This document shows, in pieces, positions 35,698 to 45,131 of a stretch of DNA of 64,000 nucleotides (position 1 is its first letter; every line of letters starts with the position of its first letter). The DNA lies in assembly GCA_025370845.1 (NCBI GenBank), contig JAMXFF010000002.1, positions 274,342-338,341 on the forward strand, read 5' to 3'. The notes below the pieces were generated by a model. It made no database searches. It was not told the DNA's origin and worked only from the letters and a program-made list of their open reading frames with translations. Origin of the DNA: Laspinema palackyanum D2a. Its GTDB lineage: Bacteria; Cyanobacteriota; Cyanobacteriia; Cyanobacteriales; Laspinemataceae. The position numbers and the translations under genes were made by a program.

Positions 35698-37548
35698 ATG
35701 AACATTCAACAGCTTGCAATTGGCACTTTAGCGGCTATTGTTACAGCGGATTTAACCCAAGAGGCCAGTGTCAGTCCCGGTGGAAGGTCCCCAGCACTGG
35801 CATCCCCAGCTAGTAACGAAGTCCACGACCCTCACCACCCTGGCGAGGATGCATTACAGCACTATGCTGTGGTTATCCCTGGCGATCGGGACAAAATGCT
35901 GGATCCCAGTCTAAATGACTTCAATCCGAGTGCTCCGACTTTGAGGGCCTCTGTGGAGCATCAAAAGCCATTAACCGACCTAGAAGGTCACTGGGCCAAA
36001 GAATTTATTGAAGTGCTGCAAGCACAGGGTATTATTCTCGGCTTCCCCGATGGCAGTTTTCAACCCGATGCAGCGATGACTCAGGCCCAATTTGCGGCAG
36101 TGCTGCAACGAGCCTTCCAGGGCCGCTATCTCTCGCCGGATGAGCCGTTGAGTCCAGAGGTTCCGGGGGACGATTGGGCGGAAAGTGCGATCGCCGTCGC
36201 ATCGTTCAGGGGATGGATGGGAGGGGATCCAAACCAAGGGTTTGCACCCAACCAACCGATCCCCCGATTGCAAGTGTTAATCGCCCTAGTTAATGGCTTA
36301 AACTTAAAACCCCCCAGGGACATCCTGGGAAATGTAGACACTTATTTTTCTTCCTCGGCATCGATTCCCGCCGATGCACAAGCACCCCTAGCGGGGGCGA
36401 TTCTCCTGTTAGAGAAACTGGAACAGCATCGGCACCTTTATGGAGGGACAATCCCAAATGACTGGTTTTCCAATCCCGATCGCATCGCCACCCGTGGGGA
36501 AGTCGCCGCTTTTATTTACCAGGCCCTGGCGATCGTTGAGGCAGAATCCTCCGGAACCGAGCTTCCCACAGTTTCTAGGTCTCCATCTGTAACCCCCACC
36601 GGGGAAAGTCCAGAAATAACTGCATCACTTTTTCCTGCGTTCCCAGCAGAAAGCGTCGTCACCCTGTTTCCTCAATCCCCGGAAACTCCTGAGAATCCGG
36701 ATGAATCCCTGGACAACTTCCATCAGAGCGATCGCCCCGCAGTCGAGTCCCGATTCTCCCCACCCAGTAATCGTTGGGGGATTGGTGGGGAAGGATTTGC
36801 CATGACTGAAGCTGATCTCGAACCCTTCGAGGATCTCGACTCCCACGCGGTTCCCAGGGAGGAGACGGTGATCCAGGGCGATCGCTTTCAACCCACTTGG
36901 GAAAGGCAATCCCGCCCCTCCGAAAGCCTCAACGCCTTGTTACCCCCTCGTCCCGTCACCCCCACCCTCTCTGAAGCCTCCGCAGACCCCCTGGAAGATA
37001 GCATCAGCCTCCGTTTGGAAACCTTACGCGGCAGAATTCAATCCACTCCCTCCCTGGTCCCCGAACTGCCCCCCCTAGCAGCAGCCGGTTCCTACCTTCC
37101 AGAACCGGGCGAACTCTTTCAAGGCTATATGTGGCCCGCCAGAGGCGTCTTTACCTCCGGGTTCGGAATGCGTTGGGGACGAATGCACAAAGGAATTGAT
37201 ATTGCTGGACCCATTGGCACACCGATTATGGCGGCAGGAACGGGCATCGTCACCTTTGCTGGCTGGAATTCTGGTGGATATGGAAACTTAGTGGAAATTG
37301 AGCATCCCGATGGCAGTCTCACTCGCTACGCTCACAATCATCGCATTTTGGTCAGCGCCGGTCAGTCGGTGATTCAAGGTCAACTGATTGCGGAAATGGG
37401 CAGTACGGGTAATAGTACGGGTCCTCACTTACATTTTGAACTCTATCCTCCGGGTACCGATGCGGCGGATCCATTAGTCTATCTTCCCGGCGATCGCCAG
37501 AAGCTGCGGGTTGATTCTACGGTGGGACAAGCGGTCTATTCTCGGTGA
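35698..37548 (+). CDS. SLH-domain M23 metallopeptidase
   Basis: A 616-residue secreted peptidase. A weak signal segment (about 1-20) is followed by SLH units (about 95-285; LTDLEGHWAKEFIEVLQAQG, ILGFPDGSFQPDAAMTQAQF), an acidic Pro/Ser/Glu-rich linker (about 300-470) and a C-terminal LytM/M23 domain with zinc-binding HKGIDIA (about 498) and GPHLHFELY (about 575-580). M23 enzymes cleave peptidoglycan cross-bridges. SLH attachment makes it a cell-wall-anchored remodelling enzyme, plausible at septa of a filamentous organism. The ATG has a perfect AGGAGG six bases upstream. Confidence 0.9.
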   Translation: MNIQQLAIGTLAAIVTADLTQEASVSPGGRSPALASPASNEVHDPHHPGEDALQHYAVVIPGDRDKMLDPSLNDFNPSAPTLRASVEHQKPLTDLEGHWAKEFIEVLQAQGIILGFPDGSFQPDAAMTQAQFAAVLQRAFQGRYLSPDEPLSPEVPGDDWAESAIAVASFRGWMGGDPNQGFAPNQPIPRLQVLIALVNGLNLKPPRDILGNVDTYFSSSASIPADAQAPLAGAILLLEKLEQHRHLYGGTIPNDWFSNPDRIATRGEVAAFIYQALAIVEAESSGTELPTVSRSPSVTPTGESPEITASLFPAFPAESVVTLFPQSPETPENPDESLDNFHQSDRPAVESRFSPPSNRWGIGGEGFAMTEADLEPFEDLDSHAVPREETVIQGDRFQPTWERQSRPSESLNALLPPRPVTPTLSEASADPLEDSISLRLETLRGRIQSTPSLVPELPPLAAAGSYLPEPGELFQGYMWPARGVFTSGFGMRWGRMHKGIDIAGPIGTPIMAAGTGIVTFAGWNSGGYGNLVEIEHPDGSLTRYAHNHRILVSAGQSVIQGQLIAEMGSTGNSTGPHLHFELYPPGTDAADPLVYLPGDRQKLRVDSTVGQAVYSR

Positions 37549-37550
37549 TT

Positions 37551-37692
37551 TGTCTTATGTCTTATGTCCTTTGTCCTTTGTCTTTTGTCATTTGAATTGT
37601 TGAATACTCAGGACCAACACCCCTAGCAACAACCAATGACATAAGACCAATCACATAAGACATAAGACATAAGGGAACTCCAAAAAATAAAA
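37551..37692. repeat. Inverted array of TGTCTTA/ATAAGAC heptads plus 20-bp repeat
   Basis: TGTCTTA- and TGTCCTTTG-type units (37551-37590) are matched by ATAAGAC units on the other strand (37640-37672), a loose inverted repeat following the M23 stop. An exact inverted copy of the 20-bp dispersed repeat (37673-37692) follows, then C-rich repeats with a CCCCCC-TTAAGAA-GGGGGG hairpin (about 37738-37757). The 304-base gap 37549-37852 contains no gene. Confidence 0.75.
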
Positions 37693-37852
37693 TCTTCTAG
37701 GAGAGATCCCCCCAACCCCCCTTGGATCCCCCCCCCGCCCCCCTTAAGAAGGGGGGAGGCCCCCGGAATAAATGTTTAGTTCCACGGGGGGCTTTAATAA
37801 TTCGGCATTACTTCTAATGCAGAACTTTTTCTATGGAAATCCCTAAGACTCA

Positions 37853-39142
37853 TCACCCGGATGAACGGGAGAGGACAGATAACGCTTTCACGGTTTCAGG
37901 ATGTCGTCCTAGTTGTCCTGTCATTAATCGCAGGGCCAATTGCTTGACTGGCGGCAGGGTTCGCAATCCCCATAATCCGAGATGACGGAGGATAACTGCC
38001 GGTAAGAATTGATTAGAAAACAGGCGATCGAGAAGATCTGTAAATCCTAGAATGGTCAGATTTTCTAGTTTTCGCCAGCGTTCATATCGTTTGAGGACTG
38101 CCAGGGAACCGATATCTTCCCCCCGGTGATGCGCTTGGGTGAGAATTTCGGCGATCGCCGCTGCATCCCGAATCCCCAAATTTTGCCCTTGTCCCCCCAC
38201 GGGATGGCAACAATGGGCCGCATCTCCAATTAAAGCAAGGCGCGGTTGCACATAGCGACTGCTTTGCATGAGTTGCACGGAAAACACCCGGCGATCGCTA
38301 ATCGGTTGGACTCGTCCCATTTGTTCGCCATACCGTTTGTGGAGTTCCACTAAAAATTCCGCCTCATCCAAGGCAGCTAAGGCTTTGGCTTCTGCGTGGG
38401 GTGCAGTCCAAACAATATTACAGCGATTTTCAGTCAGGGGTAAAATGGCAAAAGGTCCGCTGGGCCAAAACCGTTCATAAGCAATATTGCCGTGAGGTTT
38501 TTCCGGTTTAACTTGGACTGTAATACAGGACTGCCAATATTTCCAACCGCGAGTTTTGATGCCTGCCGCTTCCCGAATCCGCGATCGCGACCCATCCGCA
38601 GCAATTAAGACCCGGGTGCGAATTCGTTGGGTTTCGGGGTTTTCCTCAACCCGCGATCGGACTTCTACCACCACGCCATCGGGTTGGTACTCCACTCCCA
38701 AAACCTCCGATGGACAGTTCCAAGTCACATTGGTACAATCCGTGAGAAAATCCTGCAACGCCGTGAGTAATACCTGATGTTCCCCCACATAACCGAGGGT
38801 TTCTCGACCTAAATCCCCCGGTTGAAAGCGCACCCCTTCTTGTCCTGAATCTGAGAGACTAATTTGATTAAAGGGGCTAATTTTCGGTAAAATCCGCTCC
38901 CACACCCCCACCGCCTGGAAAATTTGCCCCGATAACAGGGACAGAGCATAGACTTGATTTCGGGATGAGGCAACCGACGGAGGCAATGCCTCAATTAGCA
39001 CAACTTTTAAACCGGAATCTTTTAAAGAGGCGGCTAAAGTTGTCCCAGCAATTCCACCACCGGCGATCGCCACATCATAATCAAAAGCCGATTCCGATCC
39101 GCAAGTAACAGGTGTTTCGCGAGTAAGCTGCTGTAAGGGCAT
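37853..39142 (-). CDS. FAD-dependent hydroxylase, UbiH/Coq6 family
   Basis: A 429-residue flavoprotein monooxygenase with the FAD dinucleotide motif GGGIAGTTLAASL (about 28-40), the conserved EHQVLLTAL segment, the internal ADGSRSRIREAAG and the second FAD motif LIGDAAHCCHPVGGQGQNLGIRDA. It is of the UbiH/UbiF/Coq6 ring-hydroxylase type. Cyanobacteria make plastoquinone rather than ubiquinone, so a plastoquinone or related quinone role is inference. A 20-residue N-terminal extension precedes the flavin motif. Single gene on the minus strand; its 5' side abuts the large composite repeat. Confidence 0.88.
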   Translation of the reverse strand: MPLQQLTRETPVTCGSESAFDYDVAIAGGGIAGTTLAASLKDSGLKVVLIEALPPSVASSRNQVYALSLLSGQIFQAVGVWERILPKISPFNQISLSDSGQEGVRFQPGDLGRETLGYVGEHQVLLTALQDFLTDCTNVTWNCPSEVLGVEYQPDGVVVEVRSRVEENPETQRIRTRVLIAADGSRSRIREAAGIKTRGWKYWQSCITVQVKPEKPHGNIAYERFWPSGPFAILPLTENRCNIVWTAPHAEAKALAALDEAEFLVELHKRYGEQMGRVQPISDRRVFSVQLMQSSRYVQPRLALIGDAAHCCHPVGGQGQNLGIRDAAAIAEILTQAHHRGEDIGSLAVLKRYERWRKLENLTILGFTDLLDRLFSNQFLPAVILRHLGLWGLRTLPPVKQLALRLMTGQLGRHPETVKALSVLSRSSG

Positions 39143-39594
39143 GGTTATCGAGGTTTCTCAAAACACATAAAGATAGGTCCTATTCCTTATCATTGTGCCG
39201 CAAATCGCAATTTCAGGCTAGATGGGGGAGGATGGGGAAGGATGGGGAGGATGGGGGAGGATGGGGAGGATGGGGAGGATGGGGAGGATGGAGAGGATGG
39301 GGAGGATGGGGAGGATGGGGAGGAATTTCCTAGTAACGACTTCAGTCGTTTCCTCCCCTGTTTGTAGTAACGACTTCAGTCGTTACGGCGTTACTTGGCT
39401 TTACGCCAAGTAACGCCTTTTTGTAGGCAAAGCATCCAGCCCCCAACCAGGCGCTTAAGCCGCATATAGTGTGTGACTTGGCTTCCACCAAGTCACGAGG
39501 AACGACTGAAGTCGTTACTACAAACAGGGGAAGAAACGACTGAAGTTCCCATCCTCCCCATCTCCCCCATCCTCCCCATCCTCCCCATGCTTCC
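39143..39594. repeat. Composite inverted repeat locus 3
   Basis: A GGATGGGGA minisatellite (39220-39325) leads into GTAACGACTTCAGTCGTT (39333-39350) and its longer form (39367-39386), then a 13-bp hairpin GGCGTTACTTGGC/GCCAAGTAACGCC (39387-39399, 39405-39417). The right side has GTGACTTGG/CCAAGTCAC (39473-39481, 39488-39496), AACGACTGAAGTCGTTAC (39501-39518) and a CATCCTCCCC minisatellite (about 39551-39590). The two flanks, including CCTCCCCTGTTTGTAGTAAC, are inverted copies, so the whole is a roughly 370-bp imperfect inverted repeat. Confidence 0.88.
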
Positions 39595-40977
39595 CTAAAA
39601 TTGATACTCAATTCCCGTGACGAAATCGACCCGTAAATTGGGATTGTCGAGAGAAGGGTTACTCGCGTATCTCAAAATCAAGTTGTTATTAAACGACCAT
39701 CCTTGAACAATAGGAATTCCTAAGGTAGTCGAAGATTCCAGATAATAGTCTTCTAAATCATCAAAAGGCAGCTCAAAGGTTAGGAATTGACGCAGGGTGA
39801 TAAAATCAAAATACACATCTTTATAGCGCATCCGATACTGAGCCACGGGAAAATCCAAATCATCCCGGCGGCGGTTGGAGTCTTCGTAACGAATGCCTAG
39901 ACCCAACTGCATATCAAAGGATTGGTCAGGACCGGCGCGCCAGATGTTAATCCCTGGCCCGGTATATAAATTGGTCCGAATATCAATCTCATCGGGTTCA
40001 TCCCGACGGACTAAGGAACTGAGAAAATATTGATAGCGTTCTGTGGCATGATGGCGATATTCTGCATCAATTTGACCCTCGATTTGATTATCGTTTTCTG
40101 GAGAAACTCGACTATCATCATAGTCATTGGTGAAACTGATTCGGAAATCTACTTCATCCGTCGGCCATTGGCGTTCCAGTGCGAAGTTAAAGGTGGTTTC
40201 ACTGGTGATTTTGGCTCCGGAAAAGAAGGAAGCACCCAGTCCCACTTGACCTTCCCACCCGGTGGGTTCAAAGGGGAAGAGGGCAGTGGATTCTGCCGAT
40301 CGCGTGCCACGGGCAATGTCACGACTTTCGGATAAAATTGCTAAGGAGCGATCGCCGAGTCCGATCGCGTCATAAGTGAGGGCAATCTCGGCGAATAAGC
40401 TGGATTTTACCTCGGGGTCATCTAGGCGATTTGCGGTTGCTAATGCGTCCGAGAGCAAGTCCGCAGCGGTTTCCGGTTGTCTGAGTTGAAAATAGGCGCG
40501 GGCGATCGCAATTTTAGCCCGAACCCGCACCGAGTCTGCTTCGATCTCATTGGTGGCGATTAAGGCATCACCCAAGAGAGTTTGGGCACGTTCTTCCTGG
40601 GCGATATCTGCATACTTTAAAGCAATTTCAGTTAATAATCGAGCCTTTGATTCCGGTTCTTCTAAAGTATCAACAACCTCTAATGCCTCTTCTAAAATTT
40701 GCTGGTTTGACTCCGGGAATCTGTCGGTTTGTTGAGCGAATTCTGGAAATTGAGCTAAAAGTTTTTCAGTGATTTGACCCGATGGCTCTGCCTCGAATTG
40801 GGTCAAATTATAAATTTCATTGATTTTGGAGTCTCTCGGTGAAGAGAAAGAAAGAAGGGGAGGTTGCGATCGCCCAGGAGAAATCAAGGTTAAATTAGCC
40901 AGAAAAACTCCGATTACTACTCTGACGCTTAAAATATTCAAGGTGGGTACTTTAATGATTGAAAGGTGTCCTTGCAC
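39595..40977 (-). CDS. TPR-DUF481 outer-membrane protein
   Basis: A 460-residue exported protein: signal peptide (about 1-38), an N-terminal helical TPR-like region (about 85-235; ESKARLLTEIALKYADIAQEE, VRAKIAIARAYFQLRQPETA), and a C-terminal DUF481-type beta-barrel (about 240-460; GWEGQVGLGASFFSGAKITSE and alternating strands to the terminal RVDFVTGIEYQF). DUF481 proteins are salt-induced outer-membrane proteins of unknown role. The TPR-barrel combination suggests an assembly or secretion function, which is inference. Monocistronic. Confidence 0.82.
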   Translation of the reverse strand: MQGHLSIIKVPTLNILSVRVVIGVFLANLTLISPGRSQPPLLSFSSPRDSKINEIYNLTQFEAEPSGQITEKLLAQFPEFAQQTDRFPESNQQILEEALEVVDTLEEPESKARLLTEIALKYADIAQEERAQTLLGDALIATNEIEADSVRVRAKIAIARAYFQLRQPETAADLLSDALATANRLDDPEVKSSLFAEIALTYDAIGLGDRSLAILSESRDIARGTRSAESTALFPFEPTGWEGQVGLGASFFSGAKITSETTFNFALERQWPTDEVDFRISFTNDYDDSRVSPENDNQIEGQIDAEYRHHATERYQYFLSSLVRRDEPDEIDIRTNLYTGPGINIWRAGPDQSFDMQLGLGIRYEDSNRRRDDLDFPVAQYRMRYKDVYFDFITLRQFLTFELPFDDLEDYYLESSTTLGIPIVQGWSFNNNLILRYASNPSLDNPNLRVDFVTGIEYQF

Positions 40978-41180
40978 TTCGGTTTGATTGAGAGAAAGTT
41001 ACACTGATAATTTACAGGGGCAGAACTGCCTAACCTGGGGAGTTTTAGATCAATTTTTAGGTGATAATTCCGTAGATTTTACTCCAGGGTTCGAGGTATT
41101 TCCCCCAAGCTTTTGCCTATCTCAAGAAATATCTGAGAAAATTAGGGAAATCTTGGAGTGTGAACCTTGCTGCACCAGTG

Positions 41181-41401
41181 GCAACAACCGGCGGGGGATA
41201 AATCGATTGGCGGCCTCATAGCTTGCATTCGGTTAAAAACCGACTAAAAACACCATCGCATAAGACTTTCAGTCGGTTTCAACCGACTTAAGCTGTTAGG
41301 CGCTTGATTTATCCCCCGCCGGTTGTTGCAACGGGTGCAAGATCTCAGTTTCAACCGACTTGATTCTGTTAGGCAGCCAATCGTTTAAACGATTGGCTGC
41401 C
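41181..41401. repeat. 24-bp inverted repeat and 30-bp perfect palindrome
   Basis: Arms 41181-41204 and 41306-41329 are perfect reverse complements (GCAACAACCGGCGGGGG onward) around 101 bases holding CGGTT/AACCG and AGTCGGTT/AACCGACT hairpins (41271-41288). A separate 30-base palindrome (41372-41401, half-site GGCAGCCAATCGTTT) follows. The pattern resembles a small non-autonomous element; related modules are at 49755-49805. The gap 40978-41439 has no gene. Confidence 0.85.
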
Positions 41402-41439
41402 GGTTGTTGAGAATGGTGCAAGATGTCAGTTAATCCCGA

Positions 41440-42888
41440 CTATTCTCCGGGATTCCCTGGGCTAGGTTCAGGAGAATAGTCAGAGGCTTCCTCCCCTTCA
41501 ATGACCTGAGGAGGCATCTGAATTAATTCTTCCACATTCAGGTTAGTGTTTCCCTGACCTGGGGACTCGGCGTGATGGGGAGTCGCCACAACCGAACTCG
41601 TATCGATTTGTTGCGCCAGATTTTTTTGTCCGACCTCTAAAAACCATTTGTATTCATACAAGGTTTCAGGACGGGCATACTCGGCACAGAATTGCCACTG
41701 TTCCAGTGCTTCAGCCCGTCGCTTCTGTTGTTGATAAACTTCCGCCAGCATACAGTAGGCCATTCCCCCACCTACCTGAGAATTTAAAATCTCATCATCA
41801 AATGCGATCGCCTCTTTTAACTCTTGTTCGGCTCGGTCATATTCTTGTTGTTTTAACAGAGACCAACCCAAGTTTTTATGCAGTTGATATTGGAGATTTG
41901 TTTCTTGGGGGTCAACCCGTTGCAATCCTAGAATCAGTAATGATTCGGCAATCTTGTACTCATTTTGAGGCGTTCCTGGATTAAATTTCTGGATATAGGT
42001 CCGCCCCGCATTATTAAAAGCTTGGGCATTTCCATACTGAATTCCCTGTTTGTACTGTTCTAAGGCTAAATCAAGCGAACCCAGAGATTCATAAATTACA
42101 CCTAACGCAACTTTAACCTCTATATTTTCGGGATCAAGCTTGCTGGCATTTAGATACTTTTCATGGGCTTCATTTAAGTCACCCTCCTCATAATGATTAA
42201 TCCCTTGCTCATAGTAAATACTGCCGATGTAGGGTAAAGAGTTATTTAACCCATAACTGCCTACAGTTAGCATTCCCGATGCCATAAATATGGCCGGATT
42301 GTGAAAGGGTTCAGGAATGTTAAGTTTAAATAGGAAGCCTTTTACTTTGTCCTGGCCATCTGAAGTCAGTACCCCTTTACTGAGCGCGCCTAATCCAGCA
42401 ACTTGCGCGATGCTGCTAAAGGCTTCTGAGACGCCTAATCCTCCGCTAGAAAATGCCTGAATCGTATTAATCATAAAGCTACCAGCTAACACCAATGCAC
42501 CGGCAGTCAATGAATCCCAAATCCAATCAAATCGTTTCCATTGTGGGGTTGTTTGGGGAACGGTCAAAAACCACCACCAATTGCTGTCTGGTGGGTTGAA
42601 AGTGGGGCGAGAATTCTCCAGTTTACCATCGGAGGCGATCGCCTCTGATTGTGCTTTCAGGCGCTGATCTAAGTCGAGGAGTTTGACCAGACTTTCCCCA
42701 GCGACTTCAACTCCTGGGTTACCAATTGCACTGAGAGCATCCCGAGCGCTCATCACCTCCAAGACTTGCTCTAAACTGGGTGAATTGGGTCCGGATTCCT
42801 CGATCGCCGCCAGTGCTGTCCCATAGCGGATAAGTCCTGATTTGAACGCCGATTCAGTTCTGTCATCAGGGGAATTGAACATTCGCAA
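41440..42888 (-). CDS. TPR protein with membrane segments
   Basis: A 482-residue protein. After an N-terminal helical stretch (1-80) there are two or three hydrophobic segments (about 125-175 and 198-222) and then TPR repeats (about 228-430; HYEEGDLNEAHEKYLNASKL, YESLGSLDLALEQYKQGIQY). The C-terminal tail is acidic and Pro/Ser-rich. It is probably anchored in the cytoplasmic membrane with a TPR domain for protein contacts. It is divergent from the SDR-CIA30 gene. No catalytic motif and no specific role recognised. Confidence 0.78.
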   Translation of the reverse strand: MRMFNSPDDRTESAFKSGLIRYGTALAAIEESGPNSPSLEQVLEVMSARDALSAIGNPGVEVAGESLVKLLDLDQRLKAQSEAIASDGKLENSRPTFNPPDSNWWWFLTVPQTTPQWKRFDWIWDSLTAGALVLAGSFMINTIQAFSSGGLGVSEAFSSIAQVAGLGALSKGVLTSDGQDKVKGFLFKLNIPEPFHNPAIFMASGMLTVGSYGLNNSLPYIGSIYYEQGINHYEEGDLNEAHEKYLNASKLDPENIEVKVALGVIYESLGSLDLALEQYKQGIQYGNAQAFNNAGRTYIQKFNPGTPQNEYKIAESLLILGLQRVDPQETNLQYQLHKNLGWSLLKQQEYDRAEQELKEAIAFDDEILNSQVGGGMAYCMLAEVYQQQKRRAEALEQWQFCAEYARPETLYEYKWFLEVGQKNLAQQIDTSSVVATPHHAESPGQGNTNLNVEELIQMPPQVIEGEEASDYSPEPSPGNPGE

Positions 42889-43047
42889 AACTCCAAAATT
42901 CAGCAGGATTCATAGAAAGTAGTCTGGGGGTATTATACGGCCTTAATGAGCCAATGGCAATCAAAATCCCATCGGTTCCACTCACCCCCAACCCATACCA
43001 ATATTTGTTACTACTAGAGAGTACCCTTTGACTGGAGAATAATCACC

Positions 43048-44547
43048 ATGACTGAACAAAAACGCCCTAAATGGGATGCAGCCAGGTTCTGGAAAACCCT
43101 ATCCTATTTTGGAGTGGTCCCATTTTTAGGGAATATTTCCTGGATCCGCAATCTGCTCACGGGCGGGAAAAGTACCCTCAGCACCCCGGAAAAACCGGGA
43201 GTCATTCTCGTTGCTGGTGCCACGGGAGGCGTTGGCAAACGGGTTGTCCAAAAACTCCAACAGCGAGGTTACTCCGTTAGAGCATTAGTCCGAGATCTCA
43301 AGCGGGGACGAGAAATGCTGGGGACTGAAGTGGATCTGGTGGATGCGGATATCACCCTTGCTGACAGTTTGAGCGATCGCCTCTTGGAAGATGTCACTGC
43401 CGTGATTTCCTGCATCGGAACCCGAGTCCAACCCGTGGAAGGGGATACCCCAACCCGAGAAAAATATTATCAAGGCATCAAATTTTATACCCCGGAAGTG
43501 GTGGATGTACCCGAACAAGTGGAATATCGCGGCATTCAAAATTTAGTCGATGCCACCCGTCGTCAACTCGCGACCCTGGGTGCACCCCATGAAAAAATCA
43601 TCTTTGATTTCCGCAAACCCACGGACAACCTCAAAGAAATATGGGGTGCCCTTGATGATATCGTCATGGGTGGAGTCAGTGAAAGTAACGTCCGCCTGGT
43701 TAACGCAACGGCTTTATTTTCTGGGAATGTTTCTACCTCAAATTCCGGTGGATTTGTCTCCATTCGCACCCGCAATTTTGAACCCCCGTTGGATTTATCC
43801 GCCTATCAAGGGATTGATATTCGCGTCAAAGGTGATGGCAATCGGTATAAATTCATCCTTCGCACGGACCCGAAATGGGATAGTATTTCATACTGCTATT
43901 CCTTTGATACCGTGGCTAACATAGAATTTACGGTTCGCATTCCGTTTTCAGAATTTATCCCGGTTTTTCGCGCTAAAACCTTGAAAGATTGCCCGCCTTT
44001 AGATGCGAGTCAAATTCGCTCGGTACAAATCATGCTGAGTAAATTTGAGTATGATGGTGAGTTGAATCCCCAATTTACCCCTGGACTGTTTCAATTGCAA
44101 ATTCAATCGTTGAAAGCCTATGGCGGTCCAACCTTACCCCGGTTTATTCAGGTGAGTTCGGCGGGGGTGACTCGTCCGGGACGTCCGGGATTAGACTTAG
44201 AGTCAGAACCGCCAGCGGTGAGGATGAATGAGCAACTGGGGGGAATTTTAACGTGGAAATTACGGGGTGAGGAGGCGATTCGCGCTAGTGGCTTGCCTTA
44301 TACGATTATCCGCCCCTGTGCGCTCACGGAAGAACCGGGGGGTGAGGGGTTAATGTTTGAGCAAGGGGATAATATCAAGGGGAAAGTGAGTCGAGAGGAT
44401 ATCGCGGAGTTATGTGTGCAGGCGTTAGAACTGCCGGAAGCCTGTAACATGACCTTTGAGGTGAAATCTGACTCAGCAGGAAGTCCGGCAGGGGACTGGC
44501 GCGGGTTGTTTGCCCGGTTGGAGCGCGATCGGCAAGCCGTTAGCTAA
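43048..44547 (+). CDS. Atypical SDR with inserted CIA30 domain
   Basis: A 499-residue protein in which an NAD(P)-binding atypical short-chain dehydrogenase (Rossmann motif VAGATGGVGKRVVQKLQQRGY, about 54-74, and RPCALTEEPGGEG near 425) is interrupted by a CIA30 domain (about 190-370; FDFRKPTDNLKEIWGALDDIVMGGVSESNV, SAYQGIDIRVKGDGNRYKFILRTD). CIA30 was described as a complex I assembly factor. The plant chloroplast translation factor HCF173 has this same SDR-CIA30 layout and activates psbA translation; by architecture this may be a cyanobacterial relative, but I have not verified it. Preceded by an A+T-rich promoter region. Confidence 0.85.
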   Translation: MTEQKRPKWDAARFWKTLSYFGVVPFLGNISWIRNLLTGGKSTLSTPEKPGVILVAGATGGVGKRVVQKLQQRGYSVRALVRDLKRGREMLGTEVDLVDADITLADSLSDRLLEDVTAVISCIGTRVQPVEGDTPTREKYYQGIKFYTPEVVDVPEQVEYRGIQNLVDATRRQLATLGAPHEKIIFDFRKPTDNLKEIWGALDDIVMGGVSESNVRLVNATALFSGNVSTSNSGGFVSIRTRNFEPPLDLSAYQGIDIRVKGDGNRYKFILRTDPKWDSISYCYSFDTVANIEFTVRIPFSEFIPVFRAKTLKDCPPLDASQIRSVQIMLSKFEYDGELNPQFTPGLFQLQIQSLKAYGGPTLPRFIQVSSAGVTRPGRPGLDLESEPPAVRMNEQLGGILTWKLRGEEAIRASGLPYTIIRPCALTEEPGGEGLMFEQGDNIKGKVSREDIAELCVQALELPEACNMTFEVKSDSAGSPAGDWRGLFARLERDRQAVS

Positions 44548-45131
44548 ATTTTACGGTTGGGACAAGGCACTGCCTTGTCCTGCTCTGGTAATGCAGAAAC
44601 GCAAACCTACCTGACGGAAATTTTGAGTCATAACTCTACAGGATAGATGCTTTTAGAGCGGCGAACCGTAAATCCTGACGGGGTTTGCCGCGAGTTAGGA
44701 GCCGAAAATCGGGTTTTTGTCCCCTGAATCTAATATCACAACGGAAGATCTAGGGAGTGACTCATACAAAGTATCTTAATCTTAATCTCAACAGACCCTG
44801 ACAATGCCACTCATGCAGGTATGTTAGTCGCTCTCGGGGCTGTTGTCATTTTGCTAGAACAAGACTCATCGGCCCCAAAAAGCAGAGTTTGCAGGCTACC
44901 GAATGTCTTCAGGGTTATTCTGAAGCGCCAAATGTGGGAACGGAAAGTTCAGGCGATCAGGATTATTTTTGATAAATCCGCCTTCAGGGGGATGTTTTTA
45001 CTGGGGTATAGAACAATGCTGTCTAAAGGAGGTGTCAAAAAAAAACTTAAAAAGACTTCATCCTCAGTGGCTCACCCCCATTCATCGAATTGTGGGAGTC
45101 AATTTTATTTACTACGTTCGAGGTAGCTACC
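44548..45131. other. 584-bp intergenic region
   Basis: A near-perfect hairpin GGACAAGGCA-C-TGCCTTGTCC (44560-44580) lies 12 bases after the stop, a likely transcript end. The remainder is mixed sequence with a short frame of poor composition (44821-45126) that I do not call. A GAGG-type ribosome site precedes the next gene at 45132. Confidence 0.6.

Noticed and set aside
39222..39413. Glycine-arginine-methionine frame GWGRMGRM
   Set aside because: An artefact of the GGATGGGGA minisatellite.
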